A DNA stretch of 64,000 bases from the NCBI GenBank assembly GCA_036571765.1, contig BROE01000011.1, positions 2,435,876 to 2,499,875 on the forward strand, read 5' to 3'. Below the pieces are notes generated by a model, which ran no database searches, was not told where the DNA came from, and saw nothing but the letters and a program-made list of their open reading frames with translations. Position 1 is the first letter of the stretch; the number at the start of each line of letters is the position of its first letter. Both the position numbers and the translations under genes were made by a program. This DNA comes from Plecoglossus altivelis (Eukaryota > Chordata > Actinopteri > Osmeriformes > Plecoglossidae). Positions 23,701 to 36,313 of this stretch are shown here, piece after piece.

Positions 23701-25884
23701 GTTCTTTTCAGACCAAACTGGTTGCCATAGTAATTGTTGGTGTTGCTAGACTCTGAGGACGAGTGGGGCACGAGGGCGTGTTCGGCCGAAAGCGGCTGTG
23801 ATTGGGCAAAGAGGATACGGAACTCTTCATCAAATGTTGTGACAAGCTCTCCCAAGAACAAGTGGGCAATGCAGCGGTGGATCTTTTCAAAAGACCACAT
23901 AAAACTACAAGACAAAAATGACAGAGGTGGTGTTAGAATGATTCCTGGCACACATCATGGTCTGATGGCCATGTGCATTTGTATCACAGGCAAAATGTTT
24001 TTTCTTGGCTCACCTGTAGTTTCCGCTAAGCACAGCCCTGCAGTCAGCCAACAAGAAGCGGTCCTTCATCTGCCCTTTAAAGGACTTGCCTGTCCTGCAG
24101 AAATATGTCACACCTGATACTGTTCGCACACGCATCATCTGCAAAAGAAACTCAAGTTTTAAATCAGAAGATGCTAGAAACAACCAAGAATGTCACCACC
24201 AGTCAGTGACTGGTGGTTAATGAAACAGGTCTTGCAACCTTGACGACAATTTGAAAAACTGGTTTGGGTTTAACCAGAAAGACGTCTTCTCACAGGTAAA
24301 TATAATGTTATTACTGGCAGAGAAGTCACAGAATTATAATCATTACAGAAGTCTAATAACCAAGCAATTAAAGTTTGACGTGGTCTCATGACAATTTAAT
24401 GGCAATTCTCACATGAACCATGTCCAGGTTGACTTTGCAGTTGACCACCATCGCAAAAAAGTGATGAGCATTCTGCTCATCTAGCAGGATGTAGACAGGA
24501 ACATGACGTGCTGCTGCATCCAGAAGGTCAGAAAAGATATCTACATCTGTAAACATGTCCATCACCACGGCGATCACCTAGAGGAAACGGGGACAGATTG
24601 ATTAGTCAGAGTATGTCACACTACAGTCAGTCATTGTTGACCTGTTTGGCTTATTCTGTTTCAAGTCTATTACAGAAAAGAGATGGATTTGTATGGACTT
24701 TAGGTTGAGAAGACAGTTGCAGTAGCAGCTAAATGGTAACATGGACCCCAGTCATCCTCAGAACAAGATAACAATCGTGCTACCAATCACCATACCTGTC
24801 TGACAACTTGCATTCGTTAGAACACCATGGTTACGCAGTAAACACACAGCTCTGTATAGACACAGGGTTATACACATGTAGAAGACCATGCTCGCACACT
24901 GAGTACAAACACACAGGCTGCGCAATCACATACACACATGCGCAGGAAACACCTGAAAGCTTGCCAGAAATGTAGCCCAGACAGGGATGTTGCCAACCAT
25001 ACAAACAGGTCTGACAGATAGTGACATTTAATTATTTTCTGAATGGCTTTGAGGTTGAGCCAGGTTGAGGTGGAGGCTGACTTAGGAATGAGATGAACAA
25101 AACTATAGCCTACCCCCAATAACGTTCGCTGAAATTAGTTTCATATATATTTGCATCCCTTTTCTAATAGCACCCTCCCGGATCGGTGTTCGGTTCTCTC
25201 AGGCTATTGAAGTGTTGCTTGAATCCCTGGACACAGCAGAACCTAGTACAGGTGTATATTTGATTTCTTCCACCCACCTGCTGTGCATTCTTAATGAGAC
25301 GCCTGGCTTGCTCTTTGATGTTCGGCATGTTGGGCTCCGAGGGATTACTCAACGTCGTCACCTCCGTAGGACCTATGAAGCTATGCTGCTGCATCGGCCA
25401 ACCAAGGTCCAGACCTGGAGCGTCCAGGTCAGAGTGCACTGGCCAGTATGTATCTGACGAGCCGTCTGTCCCCGGCACCCCCTCGTGATAGGGAAGCTGC
25501 GGTACAGTCGGGCCCTGGTTAGGTGTCTTCACTTTGGACTTGATATACTCAATCTCCGGCTGCGCGAGGAAGTTCACCACCTCTGAGCTTTGGAGGAATT
25601 CATAGTAACCCTGAAAAGAAATATAAATATCTCATGACCTTCAATAATGGTGGCAACGTGTGTTTTTCCATACCGTTTTTGGTTTTCCCACGCAAACATA
25701 CAATAGTACCGTCCATCTGTAGACTAGATGACTTTCTGTCAATCGTCCCTGTACCTACCTGTAGATCTTCGTCTTCCACCAGGGCATCAATGGCGAGGCG
25801 GTACTCCTCCCGATAATGGGGGGGTAGGTAGTTGGGGTCATTGGGGTTGTCCCCCACAGAAGAACTCTGAGAGCGGTGGGCCAT
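20734..25884 (-). CDS. fam83h: FAM83H, keratin-network / CK1-scaffold protein
   Basis: Scaffold that brings casein kinase 1 to keratin filaments; human truncations cause amelogenesis imperfecta. Six coding exons (plus-strand coordinates, read from high to low) are 25759-25884, 25278-25610, 24413-24577, 24014-24138, 23341-23904 and 20734-23131. They join in phase to 1236 residues (human 1179). The N-terminal DUF1669 pseudo-phospholipase-D domain (about residues 15-290) includes LPPHYREEYRLAIDAL, TYWPVHSDLDAPGLDLGWP, VVMDMFTDVD and CRTGKSFKG. Both CK1-docking FxxxF motifs are kept: FMWSF and FDEEF. The large last exon encodes a low-complexity Ser/Pro/Lys-rich tail with the family block DPASRLQYFQELAAKRKASK and the C-terminal SRFEVLF. 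The exon with the ATG extends to an acceptor at 25920/25921. A non-coding first exon must lie farther right. Confidence 0.97.
23215..23280 (+). pseudogene. degenerate tRNA-Cys(GCA) copy in a FAM83H intron
   Basis: The run gtagagcatttgactgcag at 23231-23249, with gatcaacaggtt after it, matches the D-stem 3' part, anticodon arm (GCA at 23246-23248) and variable region of vertebrate tRNA-Cys. The A-box side (tggttctcta) and T-arm (aaaaggttctaatggta) are mutated and no longer pair well, so it is read as a dead tRNA copy or tRNA-derived SINE head. It lies antisense to FAM83H in its last intron (23132-23340). Confidence 0.65.
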
Positions 25885-26382
25885 GATGTCGGGGGATGAG
25901 AGAAGCTACGGGTTTCAAACCTGTGAAACAGAGGGGGCCTTGTATGATTACAATGACTAAACTGTTGCATGACATTGGAATACCAAAGACACACATAGAT
26001 AATATCCAGGTTACATAAGTCATTGCACATTGGGATGGGCCATGTAAGTTCACACAAACATGGAAGTTACTCTGGCAGGAAGTAGGTACAAGTACAAAGT
26101 AGTACTTTGTACAACAAAGTGAGTTCCCAGTTCCTTTCCTCATCCCCCTGCCTGTAGTGATGCTCCAATCATGGACCCCTGCCCTGTGGCTGTTTAAACT
26201 GACTTTGTGCTACCTCAGACCCAAGTTGAGCACTGGATTTTGATGTCTCAATGACCAATTGACACTCTCTTACTGTATGTCTATGTTTAGCCTGTGTTTT
26301 GCATCCTCTTTCATCAAGCGTCTCTGGAGGAGGGGATCCCCCACTAAATTGCTCCTCACACGTTTTCTTACTTTTTTCTCCT

Positions 26383-26535
26383 CTAGGGAGTTTTTCAGGG
26401 AGTTTTCCTTGTCCACCTCAAGGGTTTAAGGTGGTAGAGCTCAGTTCTTTGGGCATACGTGAAGCCCTCGAAGACATTGCTTGTAAAAAGGGCGAAATCA
26501 TTCTAAACAACACTTATACAAGTGGGAAACAAGTG
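26383..26535 (+). repeat. degenerate interspersed repeat (LINE/SINE-tail-like)
   Basis: The segment has the order 'ggagtttt..cct..ccacct.aagggttt..ggtggtagagctcagttctttgggcata.gtgaagccct.gaagaca.tgcttgtaaaaagggc'. This resembles, from memory, the common 3' tails of fish retroposons (…tgtaaaaagggctatacaaataaa). No flanking coding remnants or clear target-site duplications were seen, so the family is not assigned. Confidence 0.4.
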
Positions 26536-29500
26536 AGAATATAGTGCGGATGACTAACTAGTAGGCTGTTGGGTCCAGTCTCACCAACAGTATTTTTCTC
26601 GGGAAAAAATATTTGCATGGAACATACTACAGACAGTCTATAAACACTAAGCCGCAACAGATGCACAGTGAATAAAAGATCTACATTTACTACTACTGGC
26701 TGTTATAGCACTTAAGTCTTCACATAAATCTTCTGTCTGGAAAAGCAGATCAATATGTTCTTATAGAACCAGCAACACATCTTAGCAACAAAAGTACGTA
26801 CTCTCAATCTCTCTGTGAGGTGAGACAACAAACCGGAACACTGTCAGGTCATACCAGTACCCACTCTGTCCCTACACTGATGTAATGCTGCTATTGTTAT
26901 CAGTCAGTAGCTATAAGTCAGAAGGGATAAGTCAGTATAAAGCCAACTTGCTTGGTAATTACACCTTTCTGCAACACAGCTCCGCACACAGCCACATGTT
27001 TACATGTATGCACAACACCTGTCTCATCTTCATGTCTGAACACACACCAATGATTCCTCGTTGTTTTCATACATTTAATCCAGCCTGCTTGCCATTTCCA
27101 TGGAGATGTGTGCATGTGAATGATCTGTCTGGATGTTTGTCTGACTCAACTGTGAAATCACAGAGGTACACGAACCAATGTAACAGTTGGTGATGGATTC
27201 ATATAGTGAAGCAAAGTGGAAGTCAAATGATTCGAACACCGAGAATGAACTCCAACTGTCATAAGTGCTGACATTACGTGGATGGGAGGACAATATGGAG
27301 ATAAACAAAAGAAGAAAATGCGAGAGAGAGAAGAAAAAAAAGCTGCATAGACAGGTTAAGCCATGTTTTTGTTAGGTAAGCTTAAGGTGTGTCACGCTGC
27401 AGGTTTGTACCAAAGTCTAATATTGAAGTATCACATAGAAATGAGTTTGTGTGTCGGCACCATTTTATGAGTACAGCAGGAATATGAACTATTGTGACAT
27501 CTATGGTGACCTTTTGGATTTCTAATTGAGTACCCCTGGTCTAGGTTGAGTTTGTCAAATGTGTGAGTGAAGTACAAGGTGTTCTCACTCCTTTACATTC
27601 GGCAAGATCTGGAATAGAACAACTGGAACATGGTTGGTCTAGTGTGAATGTATGTGAAAAAGGCAGGAAGTGTTTGTCCCTGTTTGGGTAATCACCATGG
27701 AAACTTGGTTTGGTCTGAAATGAAACTGTGGTTGGTGTGTGTGCGTGCGCGTGTGTTTGTGTGTTCACTTATATGAGGTATTGGGAAATGTTTATCAGAT
27801 GAGTGTGATTACATGTTTTGTGTATATCCCGGCACACCTGAAGTGTCTAGTAAATATAGTTTACGGTAACAGGCTTTAGCGCTGCTCTCCAAAGACAGAG
27901 AAGTATTTTCCAATAGCATGGTGATTCACCAGCTAGCCTGTGACGCTAAAAGCTGCATCCTGCACCCCAAAGTGAGTCATCGGTTAGGGTAGACCAGTGG
28001 CTAACATTCTGTTCCATAACTCCGAGCATTGCTGCGTGGTGGATATAAATGGCTACCATTGATTGCAATCTGGTTGTTTTCTGCTTAATTAATGGCTAGA
28101 ATTATGCAAAACGTTTACATCTGCAATAAAATAGTTAAGCTATTCTTTTTACTGTCATTAGGACCCTAAGATGTTGATAGTGTTGAGCTTAACAAAAAAG
28201 GGTAAGTATGACATGAAAAGATGCACAGCATTCATATGAAACAGACAATACACGCAAAAAGTGTAGTACATCTACGTAGATGTCACATAAATGCGTCTAT
28301 TACAGCACGCGTATCGTAAACATGTCAAATCTTTACACCAGCTGGTCTCCATCCTGGTCTTCTGGACCGCCTGTTTTACATGTTTCCCTCCTCCAACACA
28401 CCTGCTTCATCTGAGTGGGTCTTTCTCAACCTCAGCGGAAGGTCCTGAGGACCAGGACTGAGTCACGCTGCTTGAGCCAGCCTGCTAAGCCCATCCCTTG
28501 AAGGACAATGCCACGCCCACCACCCCATGTCTGCCACTTCATTTGCCCAACAACAAAAGATTGCAACCAAAAGAGCTATTTTTGTTGTCACAGCAATGTC
28601 ATCACTTGTCACGACTTAATGGACGGTTCTGGGTAGAAAGGATTTGGCATATTTTCAGACAGGCACAACAACAAACTTGAACCAGTTCAAGCATTAAGGC
28701 CAGTAAGTAGAAAGCAGAACCTAAACTTCCACTGAAACTTGCCATCACGGTTGCCCAACAATCCATCGAGCGCTGTGCAAACGGCTCATTCTCGACATTC
28801 CTGTGTGAATACTGAGTGTATGAAAGGAACGCACGGAGCTTCTCTATCTGTCTGTACACGTAAATCAGTAACTGAAGCGACTACCATTCTGAGTAGCTCT
28901 CCTTCTTCTGCACGCACTTGTACACAACAGTACGCATCCATGTACTCTCTATGACACTCATACTCACGAACGCAGCTCATAAAACCAACTCACAGATGAA
29001 GCATCCTCTCCAGTTACACTCTCCTCTCCAATGCTGTCAGAATACAGTGGGGCAGAGGAGAACTACCCAAGATACAAGCGAAGAGCCTGGGGGCATTTCA
29101 GTTTTAATTCTCAGGACCTCCTTAAAGACATCCATACATACCTGTTGTCTTTCATCCCAGCTCTAACTGGTTTCTTTTTTCTGAGAGGAGATAGCTCACG
29201 CATGGTAATGCAAATCTCTCTCTCTCTCTGTCTGTCCCGTTTAAACACACAAATACACCAACACACCCATGTTCACACCCACAGTGAGAAACTACACATG
29301 CAAACAGTGAAAGATATATAAAGCACATATATCTATAGGATCTGGACAAATGGAGTTGTTGAATGTGCACTCCCACACAAAGTGTGTAGAAAGGACCAAC
29401 TTTGCCCAACCACGAACGTATTTGACTTTTATCGTCTGTACTTTTATTCGTCGACAAAATGTAAAAGGCAATCTGTAAAAGGATATAGGTTGACTGATTA

Positions 29501-31088
29501 AATCTTAACATTATTTTCAAGTACGCATTCAGTCTCTCAAAGACTCTTCAACAAGGGAACGTATTATCTAAAAGTTGTCATAATCTAGACTTGCTTGGGC
29601 CAAAGTCAAGCCCATGTAGCCAACAGGACAGGACATCCAACACCACGGACTGGGAACTCGTCGCTAATTATTATAAGGACTAAGAATACATTCTACATTT
29701 GTGTTCTTCTTAACGTTCGTGCTATTGGTTTGCAACATTTTCTGTGGTCTATTTAATTAAGATATATATTATTTAGTTACGTTTATGTGGTCTATTTTAT
29801 TAAGCTATTAAATCAGTTTCGTAAATCTTGGGGACTGCGAAAATAGGCCTATTCAACTCCTATTGGTTGGCAGTCTTAAATGAAACCAGACGACAAGGAG
29901 TAATTGCTGTAAATTATAAGAAAGCACGGGTCTTAATAGACTGGACAGCTATGTTATCAAAAACACAAACAATTGACAAAAATATTCCTATAGCCTACAA
30001 CAACAACAACAACCACCAACAAAGTTAAAATGGGTGTTCATTTGCCAAGTTTATGGGCTGGATTTTTTTGTGTGTGTAATTTTCCATTCTCTCACCCTCA
30101 AGAACTTGCAGTTTACTGTCTTGTCTCTCTTTCGTGCCGTTGTCTTCCGCCGTTCCACCGATACTATCTTCTCTATTGACCCAGCGTTGTCTATTCCACT
30201 CTGTGGTGTGTCACATTCCTTGCATCGTGCGGGACTCCACCCTAAACCTTTCCGCAGTCCTGCAACGAAGAGAAGTGGCTTTCAAGCCTAACCTGCCGTT
30301 CGTTCTGGCGGCTTTATTTTTTGTCCTCGTTCTCCTCGAGAACTAACAAGGAAGAAGCTAAGTCACTCCCTTAGCCAGCCTGTCTATGGGCTCATTCTAA
30401 ACTCCTCCCCTATTTGTTGAAAGCTAAAACATAGAACTATTCAAACTTTCTTTAATGTGATGTGCTCCCATGAAGCATAGGAAATGCAGGATGTATAAAT
30501 GCATGAATAAATAATGAACAGAGAATTAGGGAAGATTTGAAACAACATGAATAAGAACCATAGTCATAGGAGGTTTGGTTGTCCGGCCAACCAAAGGTCA
30601 CAATCAAATGTTATTTGAAACTATTATGGGCCCACACAGTAGGGGCCCTCTTCATGTCACCCAGCCCAGGGACTGAATAGCCCAAGGTTTCACCTCAGAA
30701 GACGAAAACAACCAACTGATTCCATCATCATGTGCCCCTTAGTTAACAGGAAAGATCTGTATTGAACAGAGTTTTTATTCATTGATCCAAAATGACCAAA
30801 GCTCCTTACTTATAGTGGCATAGACTTGATTTGCCGCCTGTGGCTGACTCTACAATCAAGTGGACTACGTGATTTGTTCATTGGTTACCCAACATCAGAA
30901 AAAAACACATTAATGTGTGATATAACAAATGTTTTTGAACAAGAAATTCTTATAGTACATATCCATGTGTGTCCACCGCAGTGTTTACAGTGCACTTACA
31001 GTGCATGTGGGGAATTATACACGTTCACTTCATTTGTCACAGACACAGGTAGGGTTTCACCTTTGTCTACTTAATATACCTTTTCCAG

Positions 31089-31168
31089 ATCAATTGCTCG
31101 AGGAAAGAGACCAATCTCAGGAAGACCAGGACAGCTTGTTGCAGTCATTAGCGCGCATGTGCACACAG
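31089..31168 (+). other. candidate orphan exon, helical peptide
   Basis: An 80-nt segment between a good acceptor (ttttccag) and donor (cacacag/gtacgt). One frame is open and would encode an acidic Leu-rich helix (QLLEERDQSQEDQDSLLQSL then ARMCTQ). It ends in phase 0, matching the candidate segment at 32192. No protein family is recognised and no start exon was found, so this could be chance. Confidence 0.25.
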
Positions 31169-31627
31169 GTACGTTAGTCACTCTAGCATAACATATATTG
31201 TATCAAAGTGGAGAATCAAGATGCCGTTGTCCTAGTATGTTGTCGTCGATGGACGTCTAGTGTGCCCCTGAGACTAGAGGTGGAACAGCCGCGTCAGGGT
31301 GTGTGTGTTTGAGGTAGTGTCCTTTGCCCTGAGGTGTGTCTATCCGAACAGCCCCACCCCTCTCCCATGCCTGATAGCTTATACACTCACACACACACAC
31401 TTGCTTACGTGGAAGCATGTGTTTGTGTGTATACCTCTTACTCACGGCTTGGTCTTGCGCTCGGGATATCCAACAAGGTACCTCATTACCCTTCCTGGGT
31501 TACCTAACACGCACACTAATGCAGTGTCTAGAACATATGGTCATGTTTAATAAATGTACTGCAAGTATTCCCATACACTGCAAGCCTACTATATATCGTC
31601 CTCATGCGCCAGTACTGGTGCTGTAGG

Positions 31628-31628
<1 letters not shown>

Positions 31629-31692
<64 letters not shown>
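31629..31692. repeat. (TG)n microsatellite
   Basis: An almost pure TG run of about 32 units, followed by gcacgtacgcatgcg. It is long enough to be polymorphic. The cysteine/valine ORFs across it are artefacts. Confidence 0.97.
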
Positions 31693-31693
<1 letters not shown>

Positions 31694-32191
31694 ACGTACG
31701 CATGCGTAACACTGCACAGAGGGTGCAGCCTCTCCGAGGAATGTGCTCAAGGCCTCAAACCACACCCAACACTTCTTCTATTGCCTCATTCGCTCCCCCT
31801 CTTCTGCCACCCCATTGGTCGCTGACTCACCTGCCAGCAGTAGAACACACACAGGCCTGTGGATGGGCAGCTGCCACACTCTAGTCTGGATACATCAACA
31901 CTGGGTAAACCGGGCTGGTGGCCTGCCAACAGCCAGTGAATGGAAAGTGACAGTGAAGCTGAGATAAGAGTCCTCACTGTCAGTCACCGTCAGTCACCCC
32001 TTCGCTCGGTTTGCAGCTGTACTAGTGTGTCCTCGCATCTCTCTGGTCGTTCAACAATATAGACTAAGAATTATATCGTTGAGATGATCCTTAATGCAAC
32101 TTTGAAAGCCTTTTTTTATTGACACTATTCAATGCAGTGTAAAGAGGGTATTGTGTGATACTGCCAAATGCTGTGGTTGCCATTTTTCCAG

Positions 32192-32308
32192 GGTGCCACT
32201 CGCACTGTGCAAGCTGCCAACTCTGGATCCAGCAAAAGAATTTCAGACCATCGTGCTTCTTCCTCCGTGTTTGAAAGTTGTCAACGCACTGTCTTTGTCC
32301 CTACTTGA
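32192..32308 (+). other. candidate terminal orphan exon
   Basis: After a good acceptor (atttttccag) the phase-0 frame encodes 38 residues beginning GATRTVQAANSGSSKRISD and stops at TGA 32306-32308. A strong donor (g/gtgagc) follows at 32311. It joins in frame with the candidate exon at 31089-31168. The product is not recognised and support is only splice sites and phase. Confidence 0.22.
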
Positions 32309-34270
32309 CGGTGAGCACAAAACCTCACGTGACGAACCAAAGACTTTCATTTCGCTCACCTTTCGTTGATATCGTTTCAGTTTTGAGGCGCCCAATGGCA
32401 GTGCATCGTTACCCAGGCAAGCCTATTTCTTTATTTCTACATTTTTTAGGGGGCTTCTTTATTTAGTACGACTTAATCCTGCAGCCTGATGCCTTTACAC
32501 TTGTAACAGAATGGTCTATCTGTCAACCTGTGTTTAAAGCTAGTGACCCGTTAGACGCCTAAAAAAACAATTCAGTTGAAGCAAGAATCTCTCAGGAAAC
32601 CTTTCTTCTGATGATGTTGTGGCTTGGAGTCTGCCGAAACTCTTACTCTCAAAGTTCCTTTTGTAGAAACAAAAGGCCACGTTGCTTTCGGGTTAGAATG
32701 GTCCATCGGTCTCCCTTGATTAATTGCCTTTTCTTTAGCCATTATGATAGCAACGTGTTACGTCCTGCTGTTTAATAGTGTTCAAATACTGTTTAAGATA
32801 GTGTAGTAACACAAGACTGTTTTCATACCAACAAAGGGTTTAAATGAATCAAAAAAGTTGCCATATACACAACCTTTCTGTTTTTGGTAAATGAAACATA
32901 TGTATATGCTTCTTGTTACTTTTGGAGGTTTCCAACTAACTTTTGTAGCATTTTAGACTTGAAGAGCTAAAATTTAAAATATATAAGTGGGGAAAAAACA
33001 GGTGTTCCACAACCGTTGACCAGTACTGTGTGTAGTATTGTGTTTGGAGTCAGTTTCTTCATATCTCTCTCCCTAGTCTTCCAACATACCAGTATTCCTA
33101 TGTGAGCTTTCCCAGAATGCTTTTCTCACATTGTAATTTCACACCTGAGTATAAGGTTACATGCTGGCCCATGGATGTGGGGTCAGCTTCACACTGCTGT
33201 GCAGGTACACAGAAACCTGTCAATGCACTCAGAGACTGAAGGTTTAAAACATTTTTACTGATCGATTACACCTGAACTTTTTCTGTTCTGAAATTGGTTA
33301 TATAACTGGTATTTTTTATTGCTTTTTATGCTTTCTCCTAAACAGTGAAAAGTACTGTACTGGTGTGGACAGAAGGGTGACCCCACATGTGTCTCCCGCT
33401 AGTATTAAAGCTATGATCATAAGGTCAAACACCTGCTCTGGTTGTTGTTCTTTAGGTGAATTTATCTGATGGTCATTTACCAATAACATCTATTAGTGTG
33501 TATGTACTTTGTGTTATGTGGAGGTCGCACATGTCATTACAACCGCTCAGCTGTTTCAGTGTGTACAGTACGTACTTGAAATAAACTTTCTTTTGTCTGC
33601 GTACAACCTGTGTTGATGCTGCATCAGTGGCTTTTCATGGACTTTAACATTGTGTTTTAACAGAATGTCACTACCTTTACAGTATAATCAATTGCATCTA
33701 TCTACAGTAGCTACAAGACAGAGCACCATACTGATGTGAATAACCCAAATGGTTCCAAGTGGTGTGTTTCAGCCATAGTTTCTCTTGCTAGAGACTCCTC
33801 TTCATTCTAAAGTATTATGTGGCTGTGATGGCAGACGACCAAAAAAAAATCTTTGTTGTGTCAACATAACGACTTCTACCAGCCTGCATCCTCAATTCAC
33901 ACATCCCCTGGACCTCGTTGGTTCAACTGACAACAGTTTGTCAGCCCAGCAAGGGTAAAGTTTGCATTAAACCGACCAGTTGCTGACACCTACGGCCCGA
34001 TTCTGGAGCTGCACGTCACTGAATGTTGTCTAGATGTGTTCGCAACCTGTCAATACAAGTTCTCTGTATCATGGATATTCACAACGCAGACATTACGAAG
34101 AACTCTTCGTGAATACGATCACTTATATTCTCTGTTATAACCAATGCATCGGGACTCGCTAAATCTTTTTATGGCATACTTTAGGGTGATAGTACGAGAC
34201 GCACCCATAATTAAATACGGACGTTCAAATGGACCAATCCCAATCAAACGGGCCAATGACATTTTGTCAT

Positions 34271-34281
34271 GCACATGCGCA
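34271..34281. promoter_or_regulatory. NRF1-like site in the ANKIB1 promoter
   Basis: GCACATGCGCA resembles the NRF1 consensus (TGCGCATGCGC). It sits about 100 bp before the upstream ORF in the first ANKIB1 exon. NRF1 sites are common in promoters of broadly expressed genes. Only the motif is seen. Confidence 0.4.
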
Positions 34282-34339
34282 CTTCGCCGTTATGGGCTGG
34301 TAGCAACAACAACACAAGCGTCAGTGTCTAGTCCCCGGG

Positions 34340-34490
34340 CTCAGCATCACTGGGGTTCAGTTTTTGGCTAAGTAAACCAGGAAGATGATGGTGGGGGAAC
34401 TGGGAGGCCGCTCGTTAGATGACCAGATCATGGCGCTCCTCTCTCGTATTTCTTTTGGACGTGCGACTGACGACTAAGAGAATCGATTGT
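34340..34490 (+). other. probable non-coding first exon of ANKIB1 (end firm)
   Basis: Ends at a consensus-grade donor (ttgt/gtaagtac, GT at 34491). The next exon of this gene begins at 36141 after ctatcctgcag. The start is approximate. The exon contains a 30-codon upstream ORF (see separate entry). Confidence 0.55.
34385..34477 (+). CDS. upstream ORF in the ANKIB1 5' leader
   Basis: A 30-codon ORF starts with two ATG codons (MMVGELGGRSLDDQIMALLS, then ten more residues) and ends with TAA 13 nt before the exon's donor. It is in the same frame as the ANKIB1 start after splicing, so its stop excludes an N-terminal extension from this exon. It could lower ANKIB1 translation; this is inference. 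Confidence 0.4.
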   Translation: MMVGELGGRSLDDQIMALLSRISFGRATDD

Positions 34491-36313
34491 GTAAGTACAC
34501 ACAAAATACTGTGGTTGGTTGACGCTGTCACTGACTGTGTTGTTGGCAATGCCACTAGCTAGCTACTGTTGCTAGCTTGCGACGCAAACGGCAGAGACTG
34601 CGTCCTAGCCTAAAAGCAAACTAGGTATCTCGTATGATTCCGTACGTACTTCCGTCGATGATCAAAGTAGAATGGGTTAGGTCGGCGTGACTGGTCAGTG
34701 TTCACTGAATTCTCTATCAAGAGCATCATATCTGAATTGTACGTTCGCCTGTCATGTCTATGACACTGACAGCGTCGAACAAAGGATCTCGAAGTATACG
34801 GGGCAGTGGCACAGACCAGCTTTTCTGAATTAAATACGTTGTTTGGACTCTCCATAAATTCTGAGCATTTCCGATAAAGCTCACCTGGAAGTATTTCTTT
34901 CATTAGGCGGACCCCAACCCGTACCCAGTGTAGTGTAGCCTGCCAGCAGCATGCTAGTTAGATGGAGGATAACAGCTAGGCTAAAGCGTGCGGTTCCCTT
35001 TCAACGCTTACGAAAGTAACGTGTTGACTTAAACGGTCCCTCAATTTGCCGCTTGTTTTATGTACTTGTTAACATTAACTAGTTCAATCATTAACGAATG
35101 ATCTAATCTATAAGTGTGAACATTGATTCACCGTGGGTGGGTCAATAGTTGAATCATGTCTATCTCTCGCTAACTCCTCTGAGACAGTCCGATATAGAGA
35201 AGGGGTGAAGTGAGCTGGAAGTAAACCAACCAGCGTGGAACTGGGAGCAGAGCAGACAGCGTGACCTACAAACTACCCCCACAAATACACTCACACTCAT
35301 GCTCGTCCATGTGGGGCCACACTGTCTAGAATATTCTGAACTGGAGCATAAAATGAAACGTTAAAAGCAGGAAAACACCCGTGATGGCCATCAACAGTGG
35401 AATTCAGGCGTTTGCACACGTGTGCGTGTGAAAGACAGATGAACAAGGGGGTTGACAATACAACAAATAGCCTACAGCAGAACCATAGAGGGTCATTGTT
35501 GAGATGCACAGATGGCCTTAGAATGGAGACAGTAATTATACTCTGTCAGACACCAGCAGCCATTTGAACAGACTGTGTATGTGTCTTTGTGTGACTGAGA
35601 CATGTGGAACCAAATTAGTTTTACTCTGAAGCCAGAAAGGAGCTAGTGGCCATTCCTGTAATTCTTGTGCTTGTGTTTTTGGTAAAGCAAGCTAACTGGT
35701 TTGGTTTCAGAGAATTAGCCCTGCACGGTTATATAAGCAGCATAGACATCCTGTTATACACACACATACAGTGTTACGATGGGATCAAACTTGCCGTCAT
35801 GTGGGAGGATATTGACTGGTTCGTAAACTATGGATTACCTTCTCCAAGATAACCTGGCAGCTCTGGGTTGATTGAGAGATAACTTGATTAATGCTGCCCT
35901 TATCTCCTTTCTTCTCTCCCTCTCTCTGCCTCCCGCCCCATCTCCTTCTTTACCCGCTCTGTTTTTCCTCCCACTCCTCCCCCTCTTCTTTGACCTTTTT
36001 TTCCCTGGCCGCATGTTTTTTCCCTGGCCTCATGTTTTTTTCCTGGCCTCATGTTCGGTCTTTCCCCTGCCCTCCTACTGCGTCTCTGTCTAACCACTCT
36101 CCTCTGTGCACCTCCATCTCCTGCTCCATCTATCCTGCAGGGCAGAAGTGTTGCCATAGCAGTGGTCATGTCACTCTAAGAGGTGGGATCAGGCAGGGGA
36201 GAGGAGGAGGAGGAGAAGCGGAAGGAAGAGGAACCGAAGGCGGAGAAGGAGACAAGCCGCAGCAGCAGTCGAAGTTGCAGCGTCGGCCCAAGCGCCATCC
36301 TCGGGCGGTTGCC

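Larger units (their letters stand above)
25921..34330. other. gene-poor interval between FAM83H and ANKIB1
   Basis: About 8.4 kb with no convincing gene. It should contain the FAM83H promoter and non-coding first exon. One weak candidate is a minus-strand segment ending at a good donor (ACAG/GTATGT, exon edge 29142). It also holds a degenerate repeat (26383-26535), the TG microsatellite (31629-31692), a CAA tract near 30000-30020 and two weak plus-strand exon candidates listed separately. The right end has the ANKIB1 promoter. Confidence 0.5.

Noticed and set aside
31604..31884. Cys/Val-rich ORFs across the TG repeat
   Set aside because: They are simple translations of (TG)n in two frames.
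34144..34371. 75-codon ORF upstream of ANKIB1
   Set aside because: It lies in the promoter region, has no homology and no suitable splice connection.
35891..36313. N-terminal extension of ANKIB1 from the open frame upstream of MGNT
   Set aside because: The open frame continues into intron sequence before the acceptor at 36141. The family starts at MGNT with a good ATG context and a myristoylation motif.
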